A stretch of 24,398 nt of DNA from Bacteroidota bacterium (lineage in GTDB: Bacteria; Bacteroidota; Bacteroidia; UBA8524). The stretch is from the NCBI GenBank assembly GCA_003531115.1, contig DQHT01000078.1, positions 1 to 24,398 on the forward strand, given 5' to 3'. This document shows positions 15,011-23,175 of the stretch, in pieces (positions within the stretch are counted from its first letter, which is position 1; every line of letters starts with the position of its first letter). Under the pieces are notes generated by a model. The model was not told the origin of the DNA and ran no database searches. It saw nothing but the letters and a program-made list of their open reading frames with translations. The position numbers and the translations under genes were made by a program.

Positions 15011-15535
15011 ATGGCCGTTGCAGCACCCTTCAATATCAAAAAATGGATCGACGAACACCGTCATTTGTTGAAGCCTCCGGTAGGTAATGTTCAGGTTTGG
15101 GAAGATTCTGAATTTATCGTGATGGTAGTTGGTGGACCAAACTCCCGAAAAGACTATCACTACAATGAAGGGGAAGAGTTTTTCTTTCAGCTTGAAGGCG
15201 ATGTGGTGGTGAAAATTATTGATGAAGGGAAACCCCGCGACATGCATATCCGCGAGGGGGATGTTTTTCTGCTCCCACCCCGGGTGCCCCATTCCCCGCA
15301 GCGTGGTCCGAATACCGTGGGACTGGTCATTGAAAGAAAGCGCGAAACGAGGGAGCTGGATGGCTTTCAATGGTACTGTGAAAATTGCGGCGAGAAATTG
15401 TATGAAGAATTTGAATACGTAACAGATATCGTCAAACAACTCCCTCCTATTTTTGAACGTTTCTACGATAACGCAGAACATTGCACCTGCAAAAAATGCG
15501 GGACTAAAATGGAGCGCCCGATCAAAAAAACCTGA
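15011..15535 (+). CDS. nbaC: 3-hydroxyanthranilate 3,4-dioxygenase
   Basis: A 174-residue cupin dioxygenase that opens 3-hydroxyanthranilate to the precursor of quinolinate, in tryptophan breakdown and NAD synthesis. The catalytic Fe(II) ligands are H50, E56 and H94 (KDYHYNEGEEFFFQ, PPRVPHSPQRGP); R46 and R98 would hold the substrate carboxylate. The second, rubredoxin-like iron site typical of bacterial forms is complete: C123/C126 (WYCENCG) and C160/C163 (CTCKKCG). The start at ATG 15011 (MAVAAPFNIKKWIDEH) gives the normal family length. No other kynurenine-pathway gene is in the window. The next gene starts one base after its TGA. Confidence 0.94.
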   Translation: MAVAAPFNIKKWIDEHRHLLKPPVGNVQVWEDSEFIVMVVGGPNSRKDYHYNEGEEFFFQLEGDVVVKIIDEGKPRDMHIREGDVFLLPPRVPHSPQRGPNTVGLVIERKRETRELDGFQWYCENCGEKLYEEFEYVTDIVKQLPPIFERFYDNAEHCTCKKCGTKMERPIKKT

Positions 15536-15536
15536 T

Positions 15537-16151
15537 ATGCTGCTGGAAATACACCCACAAAATCCGGAGCCGAGAAAAATTGCTCAAGCCATTGAGATCA
15601 TCCGGAAAGGGGGCGTGGTTATTTTTCCAACCGACACGATCTATGCCTTGGGCTGCGATCTGAATAATACCAAGGCCATCGAAAAGGTATGCCGCATTTT
15701 GGGTAAAAAACCCGAAAAAGCCAATCTTTCCCTGATCTGTGCCGACTTGCGGGATTTAAGCGCTTACTCCGCCCCCATCAATTCAACGGTTTTTAAACTA
15801 ATGAAAGCCTGCCTGCCAGGGCCGTATACCTTTATTCTCAAGTCGAGCCGGCTGGTTCCCAAACTATTTCAATCCAATAAAAAAACGGTCGGAATCCGGG
15901 TTCCCGACAATAAGATCATCCATTCGCTCCTGGAACAACTGGGACATCCACTCGTTTCAGCCTCCGTTCACTCGGAAGATGAGATCATTGATTACCTGAC
16001 CGACCCGCAGGAAATTTACGAACAGTTCGAAAATCAGATCGACCTGCTGATCGATGGCGGTGCTGGTGATAATCAGCCTTCCACGGTGATCGACTGTATT
16101 GAAGGGGAGCCTGTTTTGGTGAGAGAAGGGAAAGGGAAGGTGGATCTATAG
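15537..16151 (+). CDS. YrdC/YciO/Sua5-family protein (L-threonylcarbamoyladenylate synthase-like)
   Basis: A 204-residue single-domain YrdC-fold protein. Conserved segments are PTDTIYALG (31-39), LPGPYTFIL (93-101), VGIRVPD (118-124), and a C-terminal STVIDC...VREGKG. Family members of the TsaC/Sua5 branch make threonylcarbamoyl-AMP for tRNA t6A37. Here the KKPEKANLSLICADL and PLVSASVHSEDE stretches look more like the YciO branch, in which that activity is weak or unproven, so I leave the symbol blank. The ATG at 15537 follows the dioxygenase stop by one base (TGA-T-ATG); an in-frame ATG at 15453 would overlap the dioxygenase and add a non-homologous leader. Confidence 0.87.
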   Translation: MLLEIHPQNPEPRKIAQAIEIIRKGGVVIFPTDTIYALGCDLNNTKAIEKVCRILGKKPEKANLSLICADLRDLSAYSAPINSTVFKLMKACLPGPYTFILKSSRLVPKLFQSNKKTVGIRVPDNKIIHSLLEQLGHPLVSASVHSEDEIIDYLTDPQEIYEQFENQIDLLIDGGAGDNQPSTVIDCIEGEPVLVREGKGKVDL

Positions 16152-16251
16152 CAATTGAATGTGTCAAAAAACTGCATTGTAACGGTAAGGGCGTGGTAAA
16201 GTCAAAATTCCCTTCCGTCAATTTTCCTTTAAAAAAATAAGCGGTCATTTT

Positions 16252-16259
16252 TACCTTCG
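16252..16259 (+). promoter_or_regulatory. -7-like element TACCTTCG before the MATE gene
   Basis: One mismatch to TAnnTTTG. Eight bases (CAGCCTTT) precede the ATG at 16268, again predicting a very short or absent leader. The rest of the 116-base gap (16152-16267) shows no terminator that I can support. Confidence 0.4.
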
Positions 16260-16267
16260 CAGCCTTT

Positions 16268-17677
16268 ATGTCGAAAATTACCGCATCCTCAAAATCGCTT
16301 TATTCCCATATACGCAGCGCGTTAAGGGGTGAGGAACACGATTATACTGCGGGGAGCATCAACAAAGCCATTTTCCTTCTGGCAGTACCGATGATCGCGG
16401 AAATGGTTATGGAATCGACCTTTGCATTGGTTGATATGATCTTTGTATCGCGTCTTGGGGTGGAAGCTGTTGCCGTGGTGGGACTGACAGAACCGGTGAT
16501 GATGATCATCTATTCAATGGCCATGGGATTAGGGATGGCAATTACGGCCATTGTAGCACGACGAATTGGTGAAAAAGACCCCAAACAAGCCTCTGATGCG
16601 GCTTTTCAGGCTATAGTCATAGCGGTTTTGCTTGCAATTCCATTAGGGTTTTTGGGTTATGCCTATTCTGGAAACATCCTTCGTTTTATGGGTGCCACGG
16701 AGTCAGTGATCAGCCAGGGGTCTGGCTTTACGCAGGTCATGTTTGCCGGCAACCTGAGTATCTTTTTGCTTTTTCTCATTAACGCCATATTCCGGGGGGC
16801 GGGAAATCCCGCCATTGCCATGCGCTCCCTTTTTCTGTCAAATGGACTCAATATCATCCTCGATCCCATCTTTATATTCGGCTTGGGACCAATTCCTGCC
16901 ATGGGGGTAGAAGGAGCGGCCATTGCAACCGTTATCGGGCGATCCTGTGGAGTCTTATACCAACTCTATCACCTTCTGGATGGGAGCGGGATCATCCATC
17001 TCACAAAAGAAAATGTGGTGATGCGCTTTCAAACTGTTCGTGAGATCCTGGTTGTTGCCGCGTCGGGTGCAGGACAATTCCTGATCGAGTCGGCCAGCTG
17101 GATTTTCCTGGCCCAGGTCATTGCCCGTTTTGGGGAAACAGCCGTAGCCGGATATACCCTGGCATTTCGGGTCATTGTTTTTACCCTGCTCCCCTCCTTT
17201 GGTATTGCCAACGCGGCTGCCACACTTGTTGGTCAAAATTTGGGAGCTAAACAGCCTGAAAGAGCTGAAACTTCAGTATGGAAAGCCGCCCTTTACAATA
17301 CCTTTTTCCTGTTTGGGGTCTCCGTGGTATTTTTTGTCTTTGCCGACCCCATACTCCGCCTCCTATTTAACGCAAAGGAGGCCGAACTGGTAGTGGGAAG
17401 ATCAGCCTTACAGATCATTTGTCTGGGATATATCTTTTTTTCCTACGGAATGGTGATCGGACAAGCGTTTAACGGCGCCGGGGATACTTTCACACCGATG
17501 ATGATCAGCCTGGTGGTATTTTGGGGGATACAGATCCCGCTTGCATACGGACTGGCTATTTATCTGGATTGGAAGAGCAACGGAGTATTTGCATCCATAG
17601 CCATTTGCCATTCTCTTTACGCTATTGCCGCGATTAAGCTTTTTAAACGTGGTAAATGGAAATTAACTAAGGTTTAA
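16268..17677 (+). CDS. MATE family efflux transporter
   Basis: A 469-residue polytopic inner-membrane protein with about 12 hydrophobic segments in two repeated halves. After a 35-residue hydrophilic head the first helix begins at about 37 (KAIFLLAVPMIAEMVMESTFALVDMIFVSRLG), the classic MatE opening with P40-type kink and VDMIFV. The second half begins near 255 (REILVVAASGAGQFLIESASW) and repeats the arrangement, with AATLVGQNLGAKQPERAE as the conserved inter-helix loop. MATE proteins expel cationic drugs or metabolites using Na+ or H+ gradients; the substrate cannot be told from sequence. It has its own promoter element and probably stands alone. Confidence 0.92.
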   Translation: MSKITASSKSLYSHIRSALRGEEHDYTAGSINKAIFLLAVPMIAEMVMESTFALVDMIFVSRLGVEAVAVVGLTEPVMMIIYSMAMGLGMAITAIVARRIGEKDPKQASDAAFQAIVIAVLLAIPLGFLGYAYSGNILRFMGATESVISQGSGFTQVMFAGNLSIFLLFLINAIFRGAGNPAIAMRSLFLSNGLNIILDPIFIFGLGPIPAMGVEGAAIATVIGRSCGVLYQLYHLLDGSGIIHLTKENVVMRFQTVREILVVAASGAGQFLIESASWIFLAQVIARFGETAVAGYTLAFRVIVFTLLPSFGIANAAATLVGQNLGAKQPERAETSVWKAALYNTFFLFGVSVVFFVFADPILRLLFNAKEAELVVGRSALQIICLGYIFFSYGMVIGQAFNGAGDTFTPMMISLVVFWGIQIPLAYGLAIYLDWKSNGVFASIAICHSLYAIAAIKLFKRGKWKLTKV

Positions 17678-17704
17678 GATAAACCCCGAGTGGAATTTCT
17701 TTTT

Positions 17705-17712
17705 TAACTTGC
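17705..17712 (+). promoter_or_regulatory. -7-like element TAACTTGC before lpdA
   Basis: Variant of the -7 element (same TTGC ending as at 14986 and 8265), 25 bases before the ATG at 17738. No TTG at -33. Confidence 0.4.
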
Positions 17713-17737
17713 GCCCACTTTTAAAACCCTTAAAAAT

Positions 17738-19126
17738 ATGAATTTCGATCTTATCGTTATAGGAAGTGGTCCTGGTGGTTATGTAGCTGCTATTCGTGCG
17801 GCCCAGCTCAAAATGAAGGTGGCCATTGTCGAAAAGGAAAGTCTCGGTGGCATTTGCCTGAACTGGGGATGTATACCCACCAAAGCCCTTTTAAAATCAG
17901 CTCAGGTTTTTGATTATATCAACCACGCAGATCAATACGGGATCACAGTAAAAGATGCAAAAGCCGATTTCGGTGCCGTCATTCAAAGATCCAGAGGTGT
18001 CGCGGATGGAATGAGCAATGGTGTTAAGTTCCTGATGAAAAAAAATAATATCACCGTGCTTAGCGGCATGGGAAAACTTGTTGCAAAAGGAAAAGTGGAA
18101 GTTGCCGCGGAAGATGGTAAAAAAGAAATCCACGAAGCAAAAAATATCATCCTGGCAACCGGTGCCCGTTCCAGAGAATTGCCGGCGTTGAAAATTGACG
18201 GGAAAAAGATAGTAGGCTATCGCGATGCCATGGCACTTCCCAAACAACCTGAATCCATCGTGGTTGTCGGCTCAGGTGCGATAGGCTGTGAATTCGCTTA
18301 CTTCTATCATGCCATGGGAACGAAAGTTACCATCGTAGAGTTTTTACCCAATATCCTTCCGGTTGAAGATGAAGAAGTTTCTAAACAACTGAGTAAGATC
18401 TACAAGAAGAGCGGCATTCAAATCATGACCGAATCAGAAGTAACCAAAGTAGATACTTCAGGCAAAGGCTGTGTGGTAACCGTAAAAACGAAAAAAGGGG
18501 AAGAAATCCTTAACTGCGATGTAGTGATATCGGCCGTAGGTATCCAGGCAAACCTCGAAAATATTGGACTCGAAACCCTGGGCGTCAAAACTGAAAAGGG
18601 AAAAGTGTTGGTTGATGATTATTATAAAACCAATATTGATGGGGTCTACGCCATTGGCGATATCGTAAAAGGACCTGCTCTTGCTCACGTTGCCTCTGCT
18701 GAAGGGATTATTTGTGTTGAAAAACTTGCCGGACATCATCCAGAGCCATTGGATTATGGAAATATTCCAAGTTGTACCTATTGCTGGCCTGAAGTGGCTT
18801 CGGTAGGTATGACAGAACAACAGGCTAAAGACGCCGGTTATGAGTTGAAAGTCGGTAAGTTTCCTTTCTCTGCTTCCGGAAAGGCCTCTGCATCAGGCGC
18901 CAAGGATGGTTTTGTAAAGGTTATTTTTGACGCAAAATATGGTGAATGGCTGGGAGCGCATTTTATTGGTGCGAATGTTACGGAAATGATTGCTGAGGTT
19001 GTTGCTGCCAGAAAACTGGAAACGACCGGACATGAGATCATCAAAACCGTTCACCCTCACCCTACCATGAGCGAAGCCATTATGGAAGCTGCTGCTCAGG
19101 CCTACGGCGAGTGTATCCATCTATAA
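17738..19126 (+). CDS. lpdA: dihydrolipoyl dehydrogenase (E3)
   Basis: A 462-residue flavoprotein that reoxidises dihydrolipoamide of 2-oxoacid dehydrogenase and glycine-cleavage complexes with NAD+. The FAD loop is GSGPGG (9-14); the redox-active disulfide is C40/C45 in GGICLNWGCIPTKALL; a second Rossmann loop VVVGSGAIGCEFAYF binds NAD; IDGVYAIGDI is the second FAD contact; the catalytic dyad is H441 and E446 in HPHPTMSE. No E1 or E2 gene is adjacent, so it is a stand-alone copy that may serve several complexes. A strong intrinsic terminator begins 19 bases after its stop. Confidence 0.95.
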   Translation: MNFDLIVIGSGPGGYVAAIRAAQLKMKVAIVEKESLGGICLNWGCIPTKALLKSAQVFDYINHADQYGITVKDAKADFGAVIQRSRGVADGMSNGVKFLMKKNNITVLSGMGKLVAKGKVEVAAEDGKKEIHEAKNIILATGARSRELPALKIDGKKIVGYRDAMALPKQPESIVVVGSGAIGCEFAYFYHAMGTKVTIVEFLPNILPVEDEEVSKQLSKIYKKSGIQIMTESEVTKVDTSGKGCVVTVKTKKGEEILNCDVVISAVGIQANLENIGLETLGVKTEKGKVLVDDYYKTNIDGVYAIGDIVKGPALAHVASAEGIICVEKLAGHHPEPLDYGNIPSCTYCWPEVASVGMTEQQAKDAGYELKVGKFPFSASGKASASGAKDGFVKVIFDAKYGEWLGAHFIGANVTEMIAEVVAARKLETTGHEIIKTVHPHPTMSEAIMEAAAQAYGECIHL

Positions 19127-19145
19127 TGATTTTCTGAAATAACTG

Positions 19146-19175
19146 AAAGCCTGCTCTTTTTGGGCAGGCTTTTTT
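19146..19175 (+). terminator. intrinsic terminator of lpdA
   Basis: AAAGCCTGC at 19146-19154 pairs with GCAGGCTTT at 19164-19172 (9 bp, 9-base loop), followed by a T-run to 19175. It lies between convergent lpdA and the histidine kinase gene (which stops at 19178). The minus-strand side has only a short T-run, so it mainly serves lpdA. Confidence 0.9.
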
Positions 19176-19177
19176 GT

Positions 19178-20629
19178 TCAAACGGATTTGGGAAAAGTAA
19201 TTTGAAACGATGTTCCTTCTCCCTTTGAACTGTCTATTTGAATACTAGCGTCGTGGGCCGTTAAAACATGCAAAACGGTTGTCATACCCAAGCCAACACC
19301 CCCTGAGCGTTTGGTAAAAAACGGTTCAAATATTCTCTTTTTGTCTTCCTCACTTATTCCTATCCCCGTATCCGAAATGCTTACTTTTATCTCTTTGCTT
19401 GTTTCGGTCATTGCAATTTCGAGTTTCCTCGTTTTTGTTGATTCCATCGCTTCTATAGCATTGGTCAAAATATTGAGGAAGGCCATCCTAAGCCGCTGGG
19501 GGTCCAACTCTAATACACTACCATCAATGAGTTTATCCACCTTTAACTGAATTTTCTTTAAAAGGATCCTGTCGTTGACCAGTTCAAGTGCCTGACGGAT
19601 CACTCCCGCCAGATCAGTTTGGCATTTCTGGATTTTGGTCTCTTTGGTTGAACTTAATAAGTCTTTGATCAAATTATTTATACGCTGACTGTTTCGTTTG
19701 ATGATATCCGCAAATTCTATAAATTCCGAGGGGACCTTTCTGGCTTCTAACTCTTCACGCAGCTGATCGGCAGCCAGATTGATATTTGTCAGCGGGTTAC
19801 GTATCTCATGAGCCATGATGCGTGCCATTTTGCCGGTCATGCTTACCTGTTCTGCAAGGGCCAGTTGCATTTCAGCCCTTCGAAGTTGGCTGATATCATT
19901 AATTACTCCGAAATAATGGACCAGGTTGTCGGATTCTGAATAATACCGAAAAATATTCAGCGAAGATTCGATCCTGTTTTGTTCCCTATCAATAAGGAGG
20001 GTTGACCAATTTTGAAAGGGGCGTCCTACTTGTAAACTTTTTTTATTGAATTCAAAATCCAACTGATCAGCGAAAATGCTTCCGATCGGGGTATGGATCT
20101 TATCATTCCCAAATTTTGTTTGAAAAGCCGGGTTTGTTTCTTTCAGGATACAATCGGCATCCATGATAAACGTGGGTTCTATGTTGGAGGTGAAAAAACT
20201 TCGCAACAGGCGTTGATTCTCCTGGTACATTCTGGTATACTCGAACCGTTGGATACAATGCCGCAGACTATGTTCAAAACCCCTGGAACTGAGGCTTGAT
20301 TTTACCAGAAAATCGGAAGCTCCGGCCTTGATGGCCTCAATATCAAGCTCCTGGCTACCTTCGCGAGAAAGCAGGATTATCGGTTTATCGATGCCATAGC
20401 CGCGAATTTCCCGGATGAATTCCAAACCACTTTTGTCTACTATCTGATCGTCGATCAGATACAGGTCGTGGCTGTTGCTCATAACCGCCTCAATACCATA
20501 CTCATAACCGGATACCCAGTCAAGTTTAAAGATATCCCCCAAGGATGCCATGAGGCCTTTGATCAACGCAAAATCATCCTCATTATCGTCGACCATCAAA
20601 ATCGAATACGCTGACTTTTTATATGGCAT
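19178..20629 (-). CDS. histidine kinase with N-terminal receiver and PAS domains
   Basis: A 483-residue cytosolic signalling protein without membrane segments. Receiver domain 8-128: acidic D14/D15, phosphoacceptor D60 (or D61) in YLIDDQI, conserved K110. PAS-like domain about 145-245 (FFTSNIEPTFIMDADCILKETNP). HisKA with H274 in MAHEIRNPLTN; HATPase with N box NILTNAIEAM, G1 DTGIGI, F box FEPFFT and G2 GVGLGM. The receiver at the N-terminus, not the C-terminus, makes phosphate input from another kinase plausible. It starts 6 bases after the stop of the sigma54 activator and is the last gene of the block, so the pair is almost surely a cognate NtrB/NtrC-like unit. The signal sensed is unknown. 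Confidence 0.9.
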   Translation of the reverse strand: MPYKKSAYSILMVDDNEDDFALIKGLMASLGDIFKLDWVSGYEYGIEAVMSNSHDLYLIDDQIVDKSGLEFIREIRGYGIDKPIILLSREGSQELDIEAIKAGASDFLVKSSLSSRGFEHSLRHCIQRFEYTRMYQENQRLLRSFFTSNIEPTFIMDADCILKETNPAFQTKFGNDKIHTPIGSIFADQLDFEFNKKSLQVGRPFQNWSTLLIDREQNRIESSLNIFRYYSESDNLVHYFGVINDISQLRRAEMQLALAEQVSMTGKMARIMAHEIRNPLTNINLAADQLREELEARKVPSEFIEFADIIKRNSQRINNLIKDLLSSTKETKIQKCQTDLAGVIRQALELVNDRILLKKIQLKVDKLIDGSVLELDPQRLRMAFLNILTNAIEAMESTKTRKLEIAMTETSKEIKVSISDTGIGISEEDKKRIFEPFFTKRSGGVGLGMTTVLHVLTAHDASIQIDSSKGEGTSFQITFPKSV

Positions 20630-20635
20630 TCGTTT

Positions 20636-22039
20636 TTAACTATTTTCAATACCCAGATTATTCATTTTATTGTACAAAGTTTTGCGGTCAACCTGAAGGA
20701 GGTCTGCCGTTTTGCTTTTATTATAATTTGTTCTCACCAGGGCATTGAGAATAGCACTTTTTTCTGCCTTACCGACAGCTGATTTCAGATCGAGTATTTC
20801 ATGGTCCTCTTCTTTTGATGCCGTATCCATGAACCAGGTATCGGGATGCACGATCTCATCCGGCAGTACTTTAACACTGATCTTTCCACGTGTAGTGAAC
20901 AGGGCGCATCGCTTCACAATATTTTTAAGTTCACGCAGGTTTCCCGGCCAGGAATAGTTTAAAAATTTCTCTAAAACTTCCTCCTCAACACCGGGAATAT
21001 TTTTATCCAGTTGTTGATTTGCCAGATCAAGAAAATGTTCGGTGAATACGGGTATATCTTCTCTTCTATCCCTCAGGGAAGGGAGAGAAATTGAAAATTC
21101 ATCGAGACGGAAAAATATATCCTGCCTAAAGCTTCCTTCAGACATTTTTCGTTTCAGGTTATCGTTTGTGGCTACGATCAGGCGAACATCGACCTCGGTG
21201 TCTCTTTCATCTCCGATCATACGCACCTTCTTCTCCTGCAGGACACGCAGTAGTTTTATCTGATTTTCCTGAGAGAGATTTCCTATTTCATCCAAAAAAA
21301 GAGTACCTCCCGAGGCGAGTTGAAAATAACCTCGTTTATCGAACAAAGCACCTGTAAAGGCTCCTTTTTTATGGCCGAAGAGTTCACTTGCTGCAAGATC
21401 AGGGCTCAGGGCGCCGCAATCGACCGCCAGAAAGGGTTTTTTATTGCGTTTGCTATAATGGTGGATAGCCCTGGCTGCGATTTCTTTGCCTGTTCCGCTT
21501 TCGCCCAGAAGGATAACGGTCATGTCAGTTGGCGCCACCAATTCGATAAGCTCCTGAATTTGTTTTCCTGCTTTTGATTCTCCGATAATATAATCCAACT
21601 CGCCACCAATGGCCTGCTTTTGGGTTGCTGTATATTCCCCGTTAATCCGCATCTCATGGTGCATTCGCAATAATTTTGCAGCATGTTCAAGGGCTTTTTC
21701 AAGGGTCAGGAGAATTTCATCGGGCAAAATGGGTTTCGAAACATAATCGAAGGCGCCCATTTTAATGCTCTTAACGGCAACATTCACATCCGCATAGGCG
21801 GTCATTAAAATCAGGGGGACGTACGGCCGAATATTTTTTAGTGCGCGGATCATATCCAGGCCATCTTTATCCGGCAGTCGGAAGTCGCAAAGCACCAGAT
21901 CAAATTCCTTTTCGTTGAACAGGCCCAGACCGGAGTTGCCGCTATATGCCAACTCTACTTCATGACCGTTTTTTCCGAGAAAGCGCTTTAGCAATGCGCA
22001 AAGGTCATTATCATCATCTACACATAGAATTTTCGCCAT
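20636..22039 (-). CDS. NtrC-type sigma54-dependent response regulator
   Basis: A 467-residue enhancer-binding protein with three domains: receiver (1-120; D8/D9, phosphoacceptor D52, K102), AAA+ sigma54 activator (about 150-380; Walker A GESGTGKE at 179-186, sigma54-contact loop GAFTGA at 226-231, Walker B around GGTLFLDEIGN), and a C-terminal Fis-type helix-turn-helix (SAILNALVRTNYNKSKTADLL). All motifs needed to open sigma54 holoenzyme complexes are intact. It lies between a lone receiver and the kinase on one strand; gaps are 62 and 6 bases. Targets are unknown, but TGGCAC motifs occur upstream of the neighbouring lipoprotein and CsbD-like genes. Confidence 0.95.
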   Translation of the reverse strand: MAKILCVDDDNDLCALLKRFLGKNGHEVELAYSGNSGLGLFNEKEFDLVLCDFRLPDKDGLDMIRALKNIRPYVPLILMTAYADVNVAVKSIKMGAFDYVSKPILPDEILLTLEKALEHAAKLLRMHHEMRINGEYTATQKQAIGGELDYIIGESKAGKQIQELIELVAPTDMTVILLGESGTGKEIAARAIHHYSKRNKKPFLAVDCGALSPDLAASELFGHKKGAFTGALFDKRGYFQLASGGTLFLDEIGNLSQENQIKLLRVLQEKKVRMIGDERDTEVDVRLIVATNDNLKRKMSEGSFRQDIFFRLDEFSISLPSLRDRREDIPVFTEHFLDLANQQLDKNIPGVEEEVLEKFLNYSWPGNLRELKNIVKRCALFTTRGKISVKVLPDEIVHPDTWFMDTASKEEDHEILDLKSAVGKAEKSAILNALVRTNYNKSKTADLLQVDRKTLYNKMNNLGIENS

Positions 22040-22101
22040 TCCCTGAACTGTGTAGACAAAAATAACGGATAATTAGTACTTTATACTAAATATTGATCAG
22101 A

Positions 22102-22479
22102 TTAATCACTATCCAGGCTCAAAACTTTTCTCACGGCAGCAATTATCTCCCCTTTATCAAAGGGTTTAGAAATAAAACAATCTACCTCCGGAATAAATTC
22201 ATCAAGCGATTCTGAATCATTTGTATGAGCGCTCATCATGATCACCTTTGCCGATCGTTTCTTTTCCGAAATAAGCGTATGTAACAGGTCATAACCGTTG
22301 CCATCACCTAAATTAACATCAATAAAAACCAGTCCGGGATCCACACTTTCCAAAAGAGCATATGCCTGGGCATAACTCGTTGCGATCGATACCTGATAAT
22401 TAAAATGCTTCTTAAGGATCTGACTTAGTATTGAAGCAATAGTTTCTTCATCCTCTGCGATCACAACATGATTATTCAT
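22102..22479 (-). CDS. single-domain response regulator (CheY-like)
   Basis: A 125-residue protein consisting only of a receiver: acidic pair E9/D10, phosphoacceptor D54 in VFIDVNLGDGNGYDLL, S83 in the T/S position, K105 in SKPFDKG. No output domain, so it acts through protein contact or as a phosphate shuttle or sink. It lies 25 bases after the lipoprotein gene and 62 before the sigma54 activator, in the same direction as both; a shared transcript is likely. The only kinase nearby is the one at 19178-20629. Confidence 0.9.
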   Translation of the reverse strand: MNNHVVIAEDEETIASILSQILKKHFNYQVSIATSYAQAYALLESVDPGLVFIDVNLGDGNGYDLLHTLISEKKRSAKVIMMSAHTNDSESLDEFIPEVDCFISKPFDKGEIIAAVRKVLSLDSD

Positions 22480-22504
22480 TTCTTTGATCGATTCGACATT
22501 GAAT

Positions 22505-22942
22505 TTATTTATTGTCCTGCCCGAATTCCTTCAATGCTTCCTTTAGTGAACCCATATCATGTTTAAACTCCGTTTTAAACTCTTCCCAGTTCTCCTCTGT
22601 TTCATATCGAAAACTCTCCCAGCGTCTTTTCAGCTCTTCATTTTTTTGTTTCAAATTCTCCGCTTCTGTTTCAAGGGCTTCTTTTTTCTCCTCCTTGGCA
22701 TTTTTGGCTTCTTCCTTCAACCTTTCAATTTCCTTCTGGTTTTCTTCCAATTGCCGAATATACTCTGCTTTTAGGGCGTCGTACTCCTTTTGAAATTTCT
22801 CCTGCATTTCCTTCTTCTCCTGTTCCAGTCTGCTTTGCTCATCCACCTTTTCCCTCTTCTGATTTTCACAGGAAATAAGATACCCGGAAACACATACCCC
22901 GAGGAATAATAGAATGCTGAACCTGATTATTGAAGTTTTCAT
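22505..22942 (-). CDS. coiled-coil lipoprotein of unknown function
   Basis: A 145-residue protein starting at ATG 22942 (MKTSIIRFSILLFLGVCVSGYLISC): a lipoprotein signal peptide with lipidated cysteine C25. From about 28 to 110 it is almost entirely E, K, Q and L/A in heptad-like order (long coiled coil), followed by an aromatic-rich tail WESFRYETEENWEEFKTEF. The tail's spaced tryptophans resemble stress-response coiled-coil proteins such as the sll1863 type; I do not claim membership. The frame is open 31 codons further, but that part has no signal peptide and is arginine-rich and non-coding in character. It leads the minus-strand signalling block and is divergent from the CsbD-like gene. 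Confidence 0.85.
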   Translation of the reverse strand: MKTSIIRFSILLFLGVCVSGYLISCENQKREKVDEQSRLEQEKKEMQEKFQKEYDALKAEYIRQLEENQKEIERLKEEAKNAKEEKKEALETEAENLKQKNEELKRRWESFRYETEENWEEFKTEFKHDMGSLKEALKEFGQDNK

Positions 22943-22968
22943 TTCTTTACCATTTTTACTGAACGGCC

Positions 22969-22984
22969 TCCAATGCTGTGCCAA
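22969..22984 (-). promoter_or_regulatory. candidate sigma54 promoter of the lipoprotein gene
   Basis: Minus strand TTGGCACAGCATTGGA: the -24 part TTGGCAC is perfect; the -12 part is TGGA where TTGC is expected. The predicted start near 22957 leaves a leader of about 15 bases to the ATG at 22942, which is a sensible position. The weak -12 keeps confidence low. Confidence 0.35.
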
Positions 22985-23131
22985 GCGGCATTTTCGTGTA
23001 GTCGGCCATCTCCCGGGATCCCTACTGGGATGCAAGTGGGTAAAGGAGGCACCCCTTTGCGGAGAAAATTCTACAATGGATCGTCATCTGGCAAGCAGGA
23101 AAACCTCTCAGTAGGCAGTTTTAGTCTGCCC

Positions 23132-23161
23132 TTTGTGACTATGCCTGTTCTTTTACATTTG
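23132..23161 (+). promoter_or_regulatory. housekeeping-type promoter TTTG-N18-TACATTTG for the CsbD-like gene
   Basis: TTTG at 23132-23135, 18 bases, then TACATTTG at 23154-23161, an exact -7 match. It is the most complete -33/-7 pair on the plus strand. The leader to ATG 23219 would be about 50 bases. Confidence 0.6.
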
Positions 23162-23175
23162 GGTGTCGTTTTTTC

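Noticed and set aside
14936..15481. 182-codon N-terminal extension of rlmN
   Set aside because: It is antisense to the well-supported dioxygenase, contains the rlmN promoter, and the ATG at 14935 gives the usual RlmN length.
22943..23035. 31-codon N-terminal extension of the coiled-coil lipoprotein
   Set aside because: It would bury the lipoprotein signal peptide internally; the ATG at 22942 puts it at the N-terminus.
23047..23060. sigma54-like site AGGCACCCCTTTGC on the plus strand
   Set aside because: GG and GC are separated by nine bases, not the required ten, and the first base of the -24 motif is not T.
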